Numbered from the stretch's first letter, positions 1-9,435 are shown. The stretch: DNA of 64,000 nt from Chitinophaga filiformis (GCF_900102545.1 NZ_FNBN01000001.1:1504221-1568220), one strand, 5' to 3'. Made by a program: numbers and translations. Notes: generated by a model from the letters alone, not told the origin.

Positions 1-58
1 GTTAAATCACCTTTTATGATGAATGGCTGTAACCTATAAGGTTCAATTTCAGAGCATT

Positions 59-82
59 CTCTGGCAAACCAGGGCTTTTTTC
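59..82 (+). terminator. Weak candidate Rho-independent terminator
   Basis: A six-pair stem (ctctgg / ccaggg, one wobble) with a CAAA loop is followed by c and six T residues. It could end a gene lying to the left of the window. The stem is short, so this is tentative. Confidence 0.3.
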
Positions 83-143
83 ACTTCAGCACGGTCCTGC
101 TTCTTTAGTCTTATTCTAATGCCAGTCCGCTCTGAGTTTCATC

Positions 144-266
144 AGTCTTCTATATCTCCATATCGCTATACCGTCATCTGGATATCACTTTACCGGCATA
201 TCTATATCCCTTCGATATAGATATGCCGGTGAAATGATATGGAAATGCCGGTAAAATGATGAAGAC
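144..266. repeat. Large imperfect inverted repeat
   Basis: The core arms accggcatatctatat (192-207) and atatagatatgccggt (215-230) are a perfect 16-bp inverted repeat around a 7-nt spacer. Pairing continues outward with a wobble and a mismatch to about 183/239. The outermost gtcttc (144-149) is matched by gaagac (261-266). The right arm also holds a direct repeat, atgccggtgaaatgat (224-239) and atgccggtaaaatgat (246-261). No coding role is seen. Confidence 0.75.
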
Positions 267-531
267 AGTACGAGGAAGGATGCAATAAATAAGCATTCTC
301 AATGAGATGTCTTTGCAAATTCCTTAATTATAAAGGAATTAATACTGGGGGTCTGGTGGTTCAGGAAAAATACCTACTTGGTACGTTCATACCGTTCTAA
401 TACCATTCATCACAAAAGGAAAATTTTTTAATCAGGCGAGAAGTGGTCCCCAATGCCCTGCCATGGCTGGATTTGGAGATTAACTGCGGTAATATCTAAA
501 GCAAGTTATTTTGTTTTCTATGGTATTGTGT

Positions 532-562
532 ATTGCATAGTAGTATAAAGTTCCTATCTTTA
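532..562 (+). promoter_or_regulatory. Candidate Bacteroidota promoter for the PadR-PspC genes
   Basis: ATTG at 532-535 and TATCTTTA at 555-562 are separated by exactly 19 bp. This fits the -33 (TTTG/TTG) and -7 (TAnnTTTG) elements of Bacteroidota sigma factors, apart from the last base of the -7 box. Start codon 631 lies about 65 nt downstream. Confidence 0.5.
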
Positions 563-630
563 CACTGTAAATATCAAAAACCACCATTAGAAATGTACAA
601 GTATCATTTTATTCATAAAGCTCACTTGCC

Positions 631-957
631 ATGAATATAGATAACACACAGTCACAGATGAGAAAAGGGGTGCTGGAATTCTGCATTCTCTCAGTCATCA
701 AGCAAGGAGAAGCTTATCCTTCAGACATTATAGAAAAAATGAAAGAGGCGAAGCTGGACATCCTGGAGGGCACCCTTTACCCGCTACTCACACGACTTAA
801 AAACGCAGAATTGCTCTCTTACCGATGGGTCGAAAGCAGTTCAGGACCGCCCAGGAAATATTTTTCCATGACCGAAAAGGGAGAATTGTTCTACAAGGAA
901 CTGGAAGCAACCTGGAACGAGCTGGCGAATGCGGTCACACAGCTCACAAGTAATTAA
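631..957 (+). CDS. PadR-family transcriptional regulator
   Basis: A 108-residue winged-helix regulator of the short PadR type. The recognition-helix signature EGTLYPLLTRL is at residues 46-56 and the wing segment GPPRKYF at 72-78, followed by the TEKG motif usual for the family. It has almost no C-terminal extension, as in subfamily-2 PadR proteins, which repress membrane or stress genes and respond to small ligands or envelope stress. It lies 43 bp upstream of the PspC-domain gene in the same direction, an arrangement common in Bacteroidota, so it probably controls that gene. The ligand is unknown. Confidence 0.93.
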   Translation: MNIDNTQSQMRKGVLEFCILSVIKQGEAYPSDIIEKMKEAKLDILEGTLYPLLTRLKNAELLSYRWVESSSGPPRKYFSMTEKGELFYKELEATWNELANAVTQLTSN

Positions 958-1000
958 CAAACTACCATCCAATAACCAAAACCTAAAATAGAGACTCGAA

Positions 1001-2782
1001 ATGAAAAAGATTATTAACATAAACCTGGCAGGCCGCCTCATAGCTATAGAAGATAGCGCATATGAGATTTTGCGGCAATACCTGGATAGTCTGACGCGGT
1101 ATTTTGCCCGCGAAGAGGGTGGGGATGAAATTGTGAGTGATATCGAGAGCCGCATAGCGGAACTGTTCCTGAATAAATTAAAAACGACCCATTGTATCAC
1201 TGATGAGGATGTACAATCTGTGAAAGCAGCTATGGGCACTCCTGAGCAGTTTGACGAGGCCGAAGAAGGCAGTCAGAAGCAGGCTCCTGCAAACGATCCG
1301 GTATATGATAGTATACGCCCGCGTAAGAGACTGTACCGCGATCCGGACAGTAAAGTACTGGGCGGCGTGTGCGGAGGCCTGGGTGCTTACCTGAACGTAG
1401 ACCCGGTGGTATTCCGTATCATATTTGCCCTCCTGGCCATCGGTGGCTTTGGTACCGGCATCCTTGTATACTTTATCCTCTGGGTAGTAACTCCCGAAGC
1501 CAACACTGCAGCTGAAAAGCTGCAGATGAGGGGCGAGAAGGTAGATGTGCATAACATCAGAACTACCGTACAGGATGAGCTCAACGCGGCAAAAGGTCAT
1601 CTGAAGAACTTCGGAAATGACGTAAGAAATTTTTCCCAGGGCCGCGGAAGACAATTTGGAAGTGATATAGAAAGGATTTTTCGCAACCTCTTTGAAGGAT
1701 TAGGAAAAGTCCTGCTGTTACTGACCAAGGGATTCTTTTATTTTCTTGCGGTAGTGATCCTGCTTTCCCTCATCGGTGTAGGAATTGCCATCACCGCATC
1801 TTCTGCGGCCCTCTTCCCACTTAAGAACCTGATACTGGCTGGTCCCTTACAGAACCTGCTGCTGTGGGTGTCTATATTATTCCTGATCGGTATTCCCATT
1901 GTGGCGCTGATCATATTCTTTGTCCGCAAAGCAACCGGCATAAAAGAAGCCAACCGCTATGTAGGGTATACCCTCAGCCTGCTCTGGTTTGCAGGATTGA
2001 TTTCCGCTATCGTATTGATAGTTTCTGTAATAAAAGACTTCCGTACCGGCAGTACTCCTATAAAAGAAAAATTTGCACTCGTGCAACCTTCTGGCAAAAC
2101 GTTAGTCATTAAACAGTCGGAAGATTATACCGGCATCGACGAGATAGAATTTTTCGACGATATTTTACGAGTAGCCGAAGACACCGTTATCATCAATACG
2201 GCCAGAATAAAAGTGGAGAAGAGCGACACCGATAGTTTCGAAGTGTATGTTGAGCGCTACTCCCGGGGTAGAAGAGTGTCCCAGGCAAGGGAACTGGCCA
2301 GAGAAATACAATACCAGATCGTTCAGAAGGATTCCATTCTTTATGTACCCAATGGAATATCCATCCCGACCAATTCAAAATTCAGAGGACAACATGTGAG
2401 GATCGTCGTGAAAGTACCAGCGAACAAACATATAGTGATGGACAAAAGCCTGAACTATTATAATAATCACTGGGACAATGATGATGACTGGGATGAGTGG
2501 GGACATTACCATCAGAAAGGCCAGGTTGAGTTCAAAATGAATGAAAATGGTTACCCGGAAGATCTTAACGTGGAGCATGGGAGCGACTCTGACAACAACA
2601 GTACTCCTGAAAACAAGGCGGATTCTGTAGAAAGGAATTATCGCTATAAGGGAGGAAACCAGGAAAATAAAACACCTGTAGAAGATAGCGGATCAGATAA
2701 AACGCCGGCTGCTAAACATAGTGAAGTCGCGCTGGACGGTATGAGTGTGATCGCCTACAGCTTCTATAAACTGATTAAGTGA
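1001..2782 (+). CDS. PspC-domain membrane protein
   Basis: A 593-residue membrane protein. Residues 1-90 form a soluble, acidic N-terminal region seen ahead of PspC domains in Bacteroidota. The PspC domain lies at about 108-168, with the glycine-rich segment GGVCGGLGAYLNVDP. At least three further membrane segments follow (about 235-345). The rest is a soluble region with beta-rich segments resembling LiaF/DUF4097 sensors and an Asp/Asn-rich low-complexity tail. PspC proteins take part in phage-shock or envelope-stress responses. Cotranscription with the PadR gene suggests a PadR-controlled envelope-stress module. A terminator follows. Confidence 0.9.
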   Translation: MKKIININLAGRLIAIEDSAYEILRQYLDSLTRYFAREEGGDEIVSDIESRIAELFLNKLKTTHCITDEDVQSVKAAMGTPEQFDEAEEGSQKQAPANDPVYDSIRPRKRLYRDPDSKVLGGVCGGLGAYLNVDPVVFRIIFALLAIGGFGTGILVYFILWVVTPEANTAAEKLQMRGEKVDVHNIRTTVQDELNAAKGHLKNFGNDVRNFSQGRGRQFGSDIERIFRNLFEGLGKVLLLLTKGFFYFLAVVILLSLIGVGIAITASSAALFPLKNLILAGPLQNLLLWVSILFLIGIPIVALIIFFVRKATGIKEANRYVGYTLSLLWFAGLISAIVLIVSVIKDFRTGSTPIKEKFALVQPSGKTLVIKQSEDYTGIDEIEFFDDILRVAEDTVIINTARIKVEKSDTDSFEVYVERYSRGRRVSQARELAREIQYQIVQKDSILYVPNGISIPTNSKFRGQHVRIVVKVPANKHIVMDKSLNYYNNHWDNDDDWDEWGHYHQKGQVEFKMNENGYPEDLNVEHGSDSDNNSTPENKADSVERNYRYKGGNQENKTPVEDSGSDKTPAAKHSEVALDGMSVIAYSFYKLIK

Positions 2783-2844
2783 TGGGATTGTGAACCTGGA
2801 GAAAACTTTGTCATCACAATAAGTTCAATAGTTAAAGAAACACA

Positions 2845-2871
2845 TACCACGGTTTTTACCGTGGTTTTTTT
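2845..2871 (+). terminator. Rho-independent terminator after the PspC gene
   Basis: The stem taccacggt / accgtggt has a short T-rich loop and is followed by seven T residues. It ends the padR-pspC unit before feoB. Confidence 0.85.
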
Positions 2872-2963
2872 ATGTCTCATCTTTTTTCCCGATCCGATAT
2901 CAGCCCTGCCGTATTAATTCATAGTTTTGCTTTTTTAAACGTTTATCAGGATAAGGCTAAGGA

Positions 2964-5099
2964 ATGCAGGCAACAAAAAAAGCAACGGTCAATATTGCGC
3001 TGGTAGGAAATCCAAATAGTGGGAAAAGTTCGCTCTTTAATGCGTTGACGGGTCTGAATCAGAAAGTTAGCAACTTTCCGGGCGTTACTGTCGACAAAAA
3101 GACGGGTGCCGCCACCATTTCTGCCAATCTGCAGGCCAATATTATCGATCTGCCGGGTACTTACAGCCTTTATCCTAAAAGCGCAGACGAGTTTGTTACC
3201 TACGATGTACTCGTAAACCCCTCCGCCGATGAACAGCCTGACATGATCCTCATTATAGCCGATGCCGCCAATCTGAAGCGGAACCTGCTCTTCTGTTCCC
3301 AGATCATGGACCTGAAAATTCCTGTCATTATTGGCCTTACCATGATGGACATCGCCCGGAAAAAAGGCGTGGAGATCGATGAGGCCGGGCTGGAAAGAGA
3401 ATTAGGGGTACCGGTGGTGACAATTAATCCCCGGAAAAATAAGGGAATCCCGGAGCTGAAGAAGATGATCGACCTGTTGGCCCGGGAAAAACAATCCGTT
3501 CAGCCCCGCGATTTTATTGACAGCCAGGCACTGGCCCCGGAGGTTGTAACGGAAATCAGGAAGTATGTACAGGTAAAAAGCGACTATGCTGCCCTGCACG
3601 TGGCGGTAAATCACCACGAACTGCCATTCCTGAACGGCGGACAAAAGCTGGCTATTACCAACATCCTGCAAACATATCATTTCAATAAGACCAAGGTACA
3701 GGCGGAAGAGATCATGCAGCGCTATGCCCGGATCAAACACATCATGAAGAATTCCGTGGTGGAAGCCGATCCTTTGCAGAAACAGCTGCAGACGGAGAAA
3801 CTGGATAACCTGCTGTTGCACCGCTTCTGGGGATATGTGATCCTGCTGGGGATCATGTTCTTTATGTTCCAGAGCATATTCTGGCTGGCATCTTTCCCGA
3901 TGGATTGGATAGAGGCCGGTTTTGGTGCTGTAAGCGGCTGGCTGAAGGATGTGCTGCCGGACAATTGGCTGACGGATATCCTGGTGAATGGTATTATCGC
4001 TGGTTTAGGTGGTATTGCCGTATTCGTACCGCAGATCATGATCCTGTTTGCCTTCATTACTGTATTGGAAGATACCGGCTATATGGCCAGGATCAGTTTC
4101 CTGACCGACAGGCTGATGAGACAGGTGGGTTTAAATGGAAAATCAGTAATGCCGCTGATCAGTGGTGTGGCTTGTGCCGTACCCGCCATTATGGCCACCC
4201 GCAATATTGAAAACAGGAAGGAACGCCTGATCACTATTCTGATCACCCCTCTCATGAGCTGTTCTGCGCGTCTGCCTATTTATACCGTGATGATTGCCCT
4301 GGTGATACCCAATAAACCCGTGCTGGGCTTCCTGAACCTCCAGGGAGTGGTGATGATGGGATTATATTTACTGGGTTTCGTCATGGCCTTAATCATTGCC
4401 GCAATACTGAAGCTATTCATCTCTATAAAGGAAAAGAGCTATTTCATCATGGAACTGCCGGTATACAGGGCACCCCGCTGGGCGAATGTAGGCACTACCA
4501 TGGTGCAGAAAGCTAAGATCTTCATTACCGACGCCGGTAAAGTGATCATGGTGATCTCCATCATCCTCTGGTTCCTTGCCTCCTATGGTCCCAGGGAGAA
4601 GATGCACCAGGTGACCGCTCAATATGAACAATTAAAGGCTGCGCATCCTGAACAAAAGGAACAGCTGGACATGGAACTGCAATCCGAAAAACTGGCAAAT
4701 TCCTATGCCGGTGTATTAGGACATGCTATTGAACCGGTAATCCGTCCGCTGGGATACGACTGGAAGATCGGTATAGCGCTGATCACCTCCTTTGCTGCCC
4801 GTGAGGTGTTTGTGGGCACGATGGCGACCCTGTACAGTGTAGGTGAGTCTCCGGAGGATGGCGATGCTACGTTGCGTGAAAAGATGAGCAATGCCACCTG
4901 GAGGGATGGACGGCCGGTATATACCCTGGCCAGTGGCATCTCCCTGATGTTGTTCTACGCCTTTGCTATGCAGTGTATGAGTACCCTGGCCATTGTAAAA
5001 AGGGAGACGAAATCCTGGAAGTTCCCGGCTGTCCAGTTTGTGTATATGACCACATTGGCATATCTCTTTGGCCTGCTCGCATTTCAGTTGTTGAAATAG
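2964..5099 (+). CDS. feoB: Ferrous iron transporter FeoB
   Basis: A 711-residue inner-membrane Fe(II) importer with an N-terminal G domain. G1 GNPNSGKS is at residues 15-22, the G2 threonine near 42, and G3 DLPG at 62-65. The helical regulatory domain follows, then the two Gate domains (one with the CSARLP motif) and a C-terminal helical bundle; about eight to ten membrane helices are visible. The G4 position reads TMMD (126-129), where Thr replaces the usual Asn of NxxD. No FeoA domain is fused and no feoA gene is adjacent. The start puts the G1 motif where the family has it. Confidence 0.97.
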   Translation: MQATKKATVNIALVGNPNSGKSSLFNALTGLNQKVSNFPGVTVDKKTGAATISANLQANIIDLPGTYSLYPKSADEFVTYDVLVNPSADEQPDMILIIADAANLKRNLLFCSQIMDLKIPVIIGLTMMDIARKKGVEIDEAGLERELGVPVVTINPRKNKGIPELKKMIDLLAREKQSVQPRDFIDSQALAPEVVTEIRKYVQVKSDYAALHVAVNHHELPFLNGGQKLAITNILQTYHFNKTKVQAEEIMQRYARIKHIMKNSVVEADPLQKQLQTEKLDNLLLHRFWGYVILLGIMFFMFQSIFWLASFPMDWIEAGFGAVSGWLKDVLPDNWLTDILVNGIIAGLGGIAVFVPQIMILFAFITVLEDTGYMARISFLTDRLMRQVGLNGKSVMPLISGVACAVPAIMATRNIENRKERLITILITPLMSCSARLPIYTVMIALVIPNKPVLGFLNLQGVVMMGLYLLGFVMALIIAAILKLFISIKEKSYFIMELPVYRAPRWANVGTTMVQKAKIFITDAGKVIMVISIILWFLASYGPREKMHQVTAQYEQLKAAHPEQKEQLDMELQSEKLANSYAGVLGHAIEPVIRPLGYDWKIGIALITSFAAREVFVGTMATLYSVGESPEDGDATLREKMSNATWRDGRPVYTLASGISLMLFYAFAMQCMSTLAIVKRETKSWKFPAVQFVYMTTLAYLFGLLAFQLLK

Positions 5100-5157
5100 G
5101 TGGCTGGTAAGGGGCACGCAGTGAAATACCTTATATTGCACTATAACCACATAAGGT

Positions 5158-6066
5158 ATGAAAATAGTCATCCACAGCTTGCTGCTTTTATTGGCTGTTA
5201 GTACACATGCTCAGTCATTAATAGACTCCACCCAGTTAATAAAAGATATACAGACCCTTTCTTCTGACAAATACGAAGGCCGGATGGCCGGCACCCGTGG
5301 CAGCCGACTGGCCCAGTTCTATCTTATCGGACGTTTTAAACAGGCAGGACTATCTGCATTCCACAACACATACGAGTATCCCTTCTATTTTAATATAGGA
5401 GAGAAGCAGATCATGGGTACCAATCTATTTGGCTACATCAAAGGGAAATCTGAATCCGCAATTGTTGTTTCCGCACACTACGACCATCTTGGAATACGCA
5501 GCAACACAACAGCTGGTAAAGACAGTATCTATAATGGCGCGGATGATAATGCCTCAGGGGTAGGAGGATTGCTGGCGCTGATGGCTTATTATCAGAAACA
5601 CCAGCCCGAACATACCATGATCTTCGTGGCTTTTGATGGTGAGGAGGAAGGATTACAGGGAGCGAAAGCCTTTGTGAAGCAACCACCGGTGCCAATTACA
5701 CAGATAGTGTTGAATATCAATATGGATATGATAGGCCGGAATGAAAAGAACGAATTGTATGTGTGTGGATTAACCCAATTCCCCGAGCTGAAAAAGTATG
5801 TGGATGATGGCGTCAATACCGGCGGAGCAGTGAAATTGCTTTCTGGTCACGATAAAAAAGACGAGGGACATAATAACTGGATCAACCAGAGCGATCACTA
5901 TGAATTCTATAAATTAAAGATCCCCATGCTTTATTTCGGCGTGGAAGACCATCCTGATTACCACCAGGTATCGGATGAGTTCAAAGGCATCCTGCCATCT
6001 TTCTATTACCAGGCGGTGTTAAAAGTGCTGACCGTCCTGGAATCTGCTGATAAGGGAGTTAAATGA
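5158..6066 (+). CDS. Secreted M28-family zinc aminopeptidase
   Basis: A 302-residue exported metallopeptidase with a signal peptide (about 1-18, ending in THAQ). The dizinc site of M28 is complete: H107 and D109 (AHYDH), D129/D130 (GADDNASG), the catalytic pair E162-E163 (FDGEEEG), D190 (NMDMIG) and H269 (YHQVSDE). Such enzymes release N-terminal amino acids from peptides outside the inner membrane. Its 3' end overlaps the convergent downstream gene by 61 bp. The substrate is not predictable. Confidence 0.93.
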   Translation: MKIVIHSLLLLLAVSTHAQSLIDSTQLIKDIQTLSSDKYEGRMAGTRGSRLAQFYLIGRFKQAGLSAFHNTYEYPFYFNIGEKQIMGTNLFGYIKGKSESAIVVSAHYDHLGIRSNTTAGKDSIYNGADDNASGVGGLLALMAYYQKHQPEHTMIFVAFDGEEEGLQGAKAFVKQPPVPITQIVLNINMDMIGRNEKNELYVCGLTQFPELKKYVDDGVNTGGAVKLLSGHDKKDEGHNNWINQSDHYEFYKLKIPMLYFGVEDHPDYHQVSDEFKGILPSFYYQAVLKVLTVLESADKGVK

Positions 6067-6680
6067 GGAGTAAGAGCGCCTTCCAGTGTTAATGCTGCCA
6101 GCGCTTCTCCAATAGAGCGCTTCCAGTTTTTCTGGGCGGCCGGGTCCTGTCCGTGGTTGGTTTCCCGGTCATACGCTTCCTGTAACTTATTCATTTCCCG
6201 GAAAGACTCAATGTATTGATACTGAATGATACTGTCGAAATCTTCAGCCGTCAGTTCGATACTTTTAATGCGTTGCTGGAACCTGAGTGCAACCAGCCAG
6301 GTAATATCAAAATGCAGTTGCTCATGCTCCAGGGCAAAGTCGTCCTTTGCAAAGGATTTGACCCAGGAAGCACTCTTTACAAAGAACACCTGTAATGTGA
6401 GGTTGATCTGCAAGGTATCTTTCCGCTGAAGGCTGTTGCCTTCATAGGCGAAACTGGTATAGGATACTGCGCCACTTGGTCCGCGGAGGGGAGGAGTGGC
6501 CTTAAAGTCGGCCCAGCGGAGTTTCCGGTGAGGCTGGTAAAACAGGCTGTCAGAGTTTGGATTTTCAGGCCGTCTGTCTGGTGAGAAGACCACCTTGATG
6601 ACAGTAGGAGGTAGCGAGGCCTTCAGTGACCTGACAGGCTGCGGGAAACAACACCATATGAGCTGAAGGAATAAAAACAT
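6006..6680 (-). CDS. Secreted DUF922-like putative zinc protease
   Basis: A 224-residue protein with a hydrophobic N-terminus acting as signal peptide (1-18). It has the DUF922 pattern: a W-DF segment (56-59), a central beta region with SWVKSF, and the zinc-protease-like motif HEQLHFD at 119-125 (HExxH). Family members are annotated as putative secreted Zn-dependent proteases with no known substrate. The gene runs convergently with the M28 gene, and its last 61 bp lie antisense to that gene. It is divergent from paaA across a 64-bp gap. Confidence 0.8.
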   Translation of the reverse strand: MFLFLQLIWCCFPQPVRSLKASLPPTVIKVVFSPDRRPENPNSDSLFYQPHRKLRWADFKATPPLRGPSGAVSYTSFAYEGNSLQRKDTLQINLTLQVFFVKSASWVKSFAKDDFALEHEQLHFDITWLVALRFQQRIKSIELTAEDFDSIIQYQYIESFREMNKLQEAYDRETNHGQDPAAQKNWKRSIGEALAALTLEGALTPHLTPLSADSRTVSTFNTAW

Positions 6681-6744
6681 AGTACCTCCTCAGAGTTAAA
6701 GGTACATTTTTTCGTAACTTACAACCTACCAAAACAATCGCACT

Positions 6745-7749
6745 ATGTACGGTGGCGGATATATTTTCGACGAACCCAACAGGAAACAGCAGCGGGAAGA
6801 ACAACTGCATGATGATCCTGAAAAACTGGCCGCTTTTGAAGCGCGTATTGCCAGAGGGGAAAAAATTGAACCGGGCGACTGGATGCCGGCGGAATATCGC
6901 AGACAGCTCATACGACTGATCGAACAACACGCACATTCCGAAATAATAGGAGCCCTGCCAGAGGGTACCTGGATCACCCGGGCGCCGGGTTTCAAACGCA
7001 AACTGGCGCTGATTGCCAAGGTGCAGGACGAGGTAGGGCATGGACAACTGCTGTACAATGCAGCAGAAACACTGGGCAAATCCCGGGAAGCGATGATCAA
7101 TGATCTGCTGAGCGGAAAGTCCAAGTATTCCAACGTCTTTAACTACCCGGCCGAAACCTGGGCCGACGTTACCGTGATCGGGTTCCTCATCGATGCTGCG
7201 GCAATTGTAAACCAGGTGGCCAATTCTAAAGGCTCCTACGGACCATACTGCCGCGCCCTGGAAAGGATCTGTTATGAAGAAAGCTTCCACCTGAAACAGG
7301 GACATGACGCCTTCATAGAACTGGCTACCGGTACGCCGGCCCAGAAGGCGATGCTGCAGGATGCGCTTAACCGCTGGTGGCAGCCTATCATGCATTTCTT
7401 CGGTCCGCCGGATAAAACCTCCAACCACAGCGAAAAGCTGATGCAATGGAAGGTGAAAATGGCCAGCAACGACGATATGCGTAACCAGTTCCTGGATGCA
7501 TACGTCCCTAAGATATGGGAACTGGGACTCACCCTTCCTGATCCGCTGTTAAGAAAGAACCCGGATACAGGTAAATGGGAATACTCTGATCCTGATTGGG
7601 ACCTCTTTTTTGAAGTGATCAAAGGGAATGGACCATGCAATAAAGAGAGACTGGATGTAAGGAAATGGGCAGAAGAACATGGGCGCTGGATCAGAAAAGC
7701 CCTCATGCGTCCTGAAGAAATGGAACGAAGTGCGCTCCCGGTGGCGTAA
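6745..7749 (+). CDS. paaA: Phenylacetyl-CoA epoxidase catalytic subunit PaaA
   Basis: A 334-residue diiron oxygenase subunit of the PaaABCE complex, which converts phenylacetyl-CoA to its ring-1,2-epoxide, the committed step of aerobic phenylacetate breakdown. Ferritin-like helices carry QHAHSEIIG (61-69), DEVGHGQ (95-101) and [13 protein letters not shown] (176-188), matching the carboxylate/histidine iron-ligand segments of PaaA. Length equals the family norm. It is the first gene of paaABCD; 40 bp separate it from paaB. The start is preceded by a short divergent intergenic region. Confidence 0.97.
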   Translation: MYGGGYIFDEPNRKQQREEQLHDDPEKLAAFEARIARGEKIEPGDWMPAEYRRQLIRLIEQHAHSEIIGALPEGTWITRAPGFKRKLALIAKVQDEVGHGQLLYNAAETLGKSREAMINDLLSGKSKYSNVFNYPAETWADVTVIGFLIDAAAIVNQVANSKGSYGPYCRALERICYEESFHLKQGHDAFIELATGTPAQKAMLQDALNRWWQPIMHFFGPPDKTSNHSEKLMQWKVKMASNDDMRNQFLDAYVPKIWELGLTLPDPLLRKNPDTGKWEYSDPDWDLFFEVIKGNGPCNKERLDVRKWAEEHGRWIRKALMRPEEMERSALPVA

Positions 7750-7789
7750 TAGCCCCTCCACGTAATTATTATAATGTAGACCACGATTT

Positions 7790-8158
7790 ATGAATGACTC
7801 ACTAGATCCACGTGTTAACCGGCTCAGGTTAGATAAGAATGACGGCTCCTTTAAGGTAGAAGAAGGAGAGAACTGGAATGTATTCGAAGTATTTCACCAG
7901 GAAAAAAGAGGGGCGCACCACGAACATGTAGGATGCGTACATGCCCCCGACGCTAATCTGGCATTGATCTTTGCCAAGGAACAATTTGGACGCCGCAAGA
8001 AATGTGTGAATCTATGGGTAGTACGCAGCGCAGATATTCTCGCGTTCGACCTGGAAGATGAAGACATGTTTGCCAACAACCCGGACAAAACTTACCGGGA
8101 TGCCAGCGGTTTCAAGGTCATGGAAAAGATCAACAAGTTTAAAGCACACACAAAATAG
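7790..8158 (+). CDS. paaB: Phenylacetyl-CoA epoxidase subunit PaaB
   Basis: A 122-residue small subunit of the phenylacetyl-CoA epoxidase. The segment WNVFEVFHQ, followed by HVGCVHAPDA and LWVVRS, is characteristic of PaaB, which bridges PaaAC heterodimers in the complex and is not itself catalytic. It carries N- and C-terminal extensions of some twenty residues compared with short proteobacterial homologues. It sits between paaA and paaC (17 bp to paaC), so one transcript is expected. Confidence 0.95.
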   Translation: MNDSLDPRVNRLRLDKNDGSFKVEEGENWNVFEVFHQEKRGAHHEHVGCVHAPDANLALIFAKEQFGRRKKCVNLWVVRSADILAFDLEDEDMFANNPDKTYRDASGFKVMEKINKFKAHTK

Positions 8159-8175
8159 TCCCCCCACATATCCCA

Positions 8176-8931
8176 ATGCAATTACAAGAAGCACTACAGG
8201 AACTGATCACAAAAATGGCGGATGATGAACTGGTGATCGGGCATCGCAATTCTGAATGGACGGGCTTAGGCCCTGTTATGGAAGAGGATATAGCCTTTTC
8301 TTCCATGGCGCAGGACAAGATAGGCCACGCATTGGCTCTTTATCGCATACTACAGGAGCACTTCGGTGGCTCTGATCCGGACCAGTTTGCGTTCCTCCGG
8401 AATGCAGAAGACTTCCGCTGCTGCCACTTCGTGGAAATGCCTATCGGATCTTATGATTTCAGCCTGATGCGGCACTTCCTTTTTGATCATGCCGAGACTG
8501 TACGATATCAGGCCCTGGCACAAAGCAAGTATGCTCCTTTTCAGCATCTGGCCGGAAAGGTAAAGGGAGAACTGAAGTATCATACGCTGCATGCAGACGC
8601 CTGGATCATACAACTCTGTACCGCTGGGAAGGAAAGTCGCGAGCGTATGCAGGCGGCGCTGGATACCAGCTTTCAGCTGGCTGGCGGCATCTTTGAACCG
8701 GGACCGGCAGAGGAGCTGCTGATAGCAGAAGAGATCTATCCCGGAGAAGCGGCTTTATATACACAGTGGCTGGGTCACATATCCCCGGTCATGGAGAAAG
8801 CTGGCCTGGTATTGCCGGAGCTGACGGCCCCTGTATATGGCGGCCGCACCGGTAAGCATACCCCGCATTTGCAGCAATTACTCAATGAAATGGGAGAAGT
8901 ATTCCGTCTTGACCCTGAAGCAACCTGGTAG
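8176..8931 (+). CDS. paaC: Phenylacetyl-CoA epoxidase structural subunit PaaC
   Basis: A 251-residue ferritin-like protein that forms the structural partner of PaaA. The N-terminal motif IGHRNSEWTG (21-30) and EEDIAFSSMAQDKIGHA (36-52) are typical PaaC sequences; family members keep the helical fold but lack a full working diiron site. It follows paaB by 17 bp and precedes paaD by 12 bp. Confidence 0.95.
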   Translation: MQLQEALQELITKMADDELVIGHRNSEWTGLGPVMEEDIAFSSMAQDKIGHALALYRILQEHFGGSDPDQFAFLRNAEDFRCCHFVEMPIGSYDFSLMRHFLFDHAETVRYQALAQSKYAPFQHLAGKVKGELKYHTLHADAWIIQLCTAGKESRERMQAALDTSFQLAGGIFEPGPAEELLIAEEIYPGEAALYTQWLGHISPVMEKAGLVLPELTAPVYGGRTGKHTPHLQQLLNEMGEVFRLDPEATW

Positions 8932-8943
8932 AAATAAATAACT

Positions 8944-9435
8944 ATGCAAACAATAACAACACTGCAGGCCGTATATAATTCGCTCGAACAGGTGATGGAT
9001 CCGGAGATTCCTGTATTAAGCGTACTGGAACTGGGCATGATCACAGACGTTAAAGTGGATATAGAAGGTGTGCACATTAAGATGATCCCTACCTTTGCAG
9101 CCTGCCCTGCAATAGACATCATTAAGGAAAACATTAAAAATGCCGTTGAGAAAGACCTCCAGATGCCGGCATTCGTAAGTGTGGATAAGGAAGTGAACTG
9201 GAATAGTAACCGTCTGACTGCCGAGGCAAAAGAGAAACTCCGCGATTTTGGTATCGCTCCTCCCGGCAGACACGAAGGAGACGTCAGTATGGACATGCTG
9301 GTCAAAGTGAACTGCCCACACTGTGGAAGCGAAAACACTTATCTGCGTTCTCCCTTCGGGTCTACCCTCTGCAGAGCCCTGCATTTCTGCCGGCAATGCG
9401 GAATGATGTTCGAGCAGTTTAAGCCACTCTCGTAG
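8944..9435 (+). CDS. paaD: PaaD, iron-sulfur assembly factor for the epoxidase
   Basis: A 163-residue protein with an N-terminal MIP18/DUF59 domain (motif DPEIPVLSVLELG, 19-31) and a C-terminal zinc-ribbon-like region with cysteines 124, 127, 143, 149 and 152 (CPHCGS ... CRQC). PaaD is needed for phenylacetate oxidation, probably in Fe-S maturation of the reductase PaaE. No paaE follows: the next gene is nadD, 56 bp away. It ends the recognisable paa genes here. Confidence 0.94.
   Translation: MQTITTLQAVYNSLEQVMDPEIPVLSVLELGMITDVKVDIEGVHIKMIPTFAACPAIDIIKENIKNAVEKDLQMPAFVSVDKEVNWNSNRLTAEAKEKLRDFGIAPPGRHEGDVSMDMLVKVNCPHCGSENTYLRSPFGSTLCRALHFCRQCGMMFEQFKPLS

Larger units (their letters stand above)
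1..531. other. Gene-free left edge of the window
   Basis: No convincing gene is seen in this stretch. The only open frame of note (23-220, plus) has no recognisable domain, runs through a palindrome and looks non-coding. The stretch holds a weak terminator-like hairpin near 59-81, a large imperfect inverted repeat at 144-266, and AT-rich DNA leading to the promoter of the PadR gene. The 3' end of a gene left of the window cannot be excluded. Confidence 0.6.

Noticed and set aside
23..220. 65-codon plus-strand open frame
   Set aside because: It runs through the start of the palindrome, has no recognisable domain or promoter, and ends inside the inverted repeat.
1178..1654. 158-codon minus-strand frame within the PspC gene
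   Set aside because: It is antisense to a conserved gene and has no recognisable domain.
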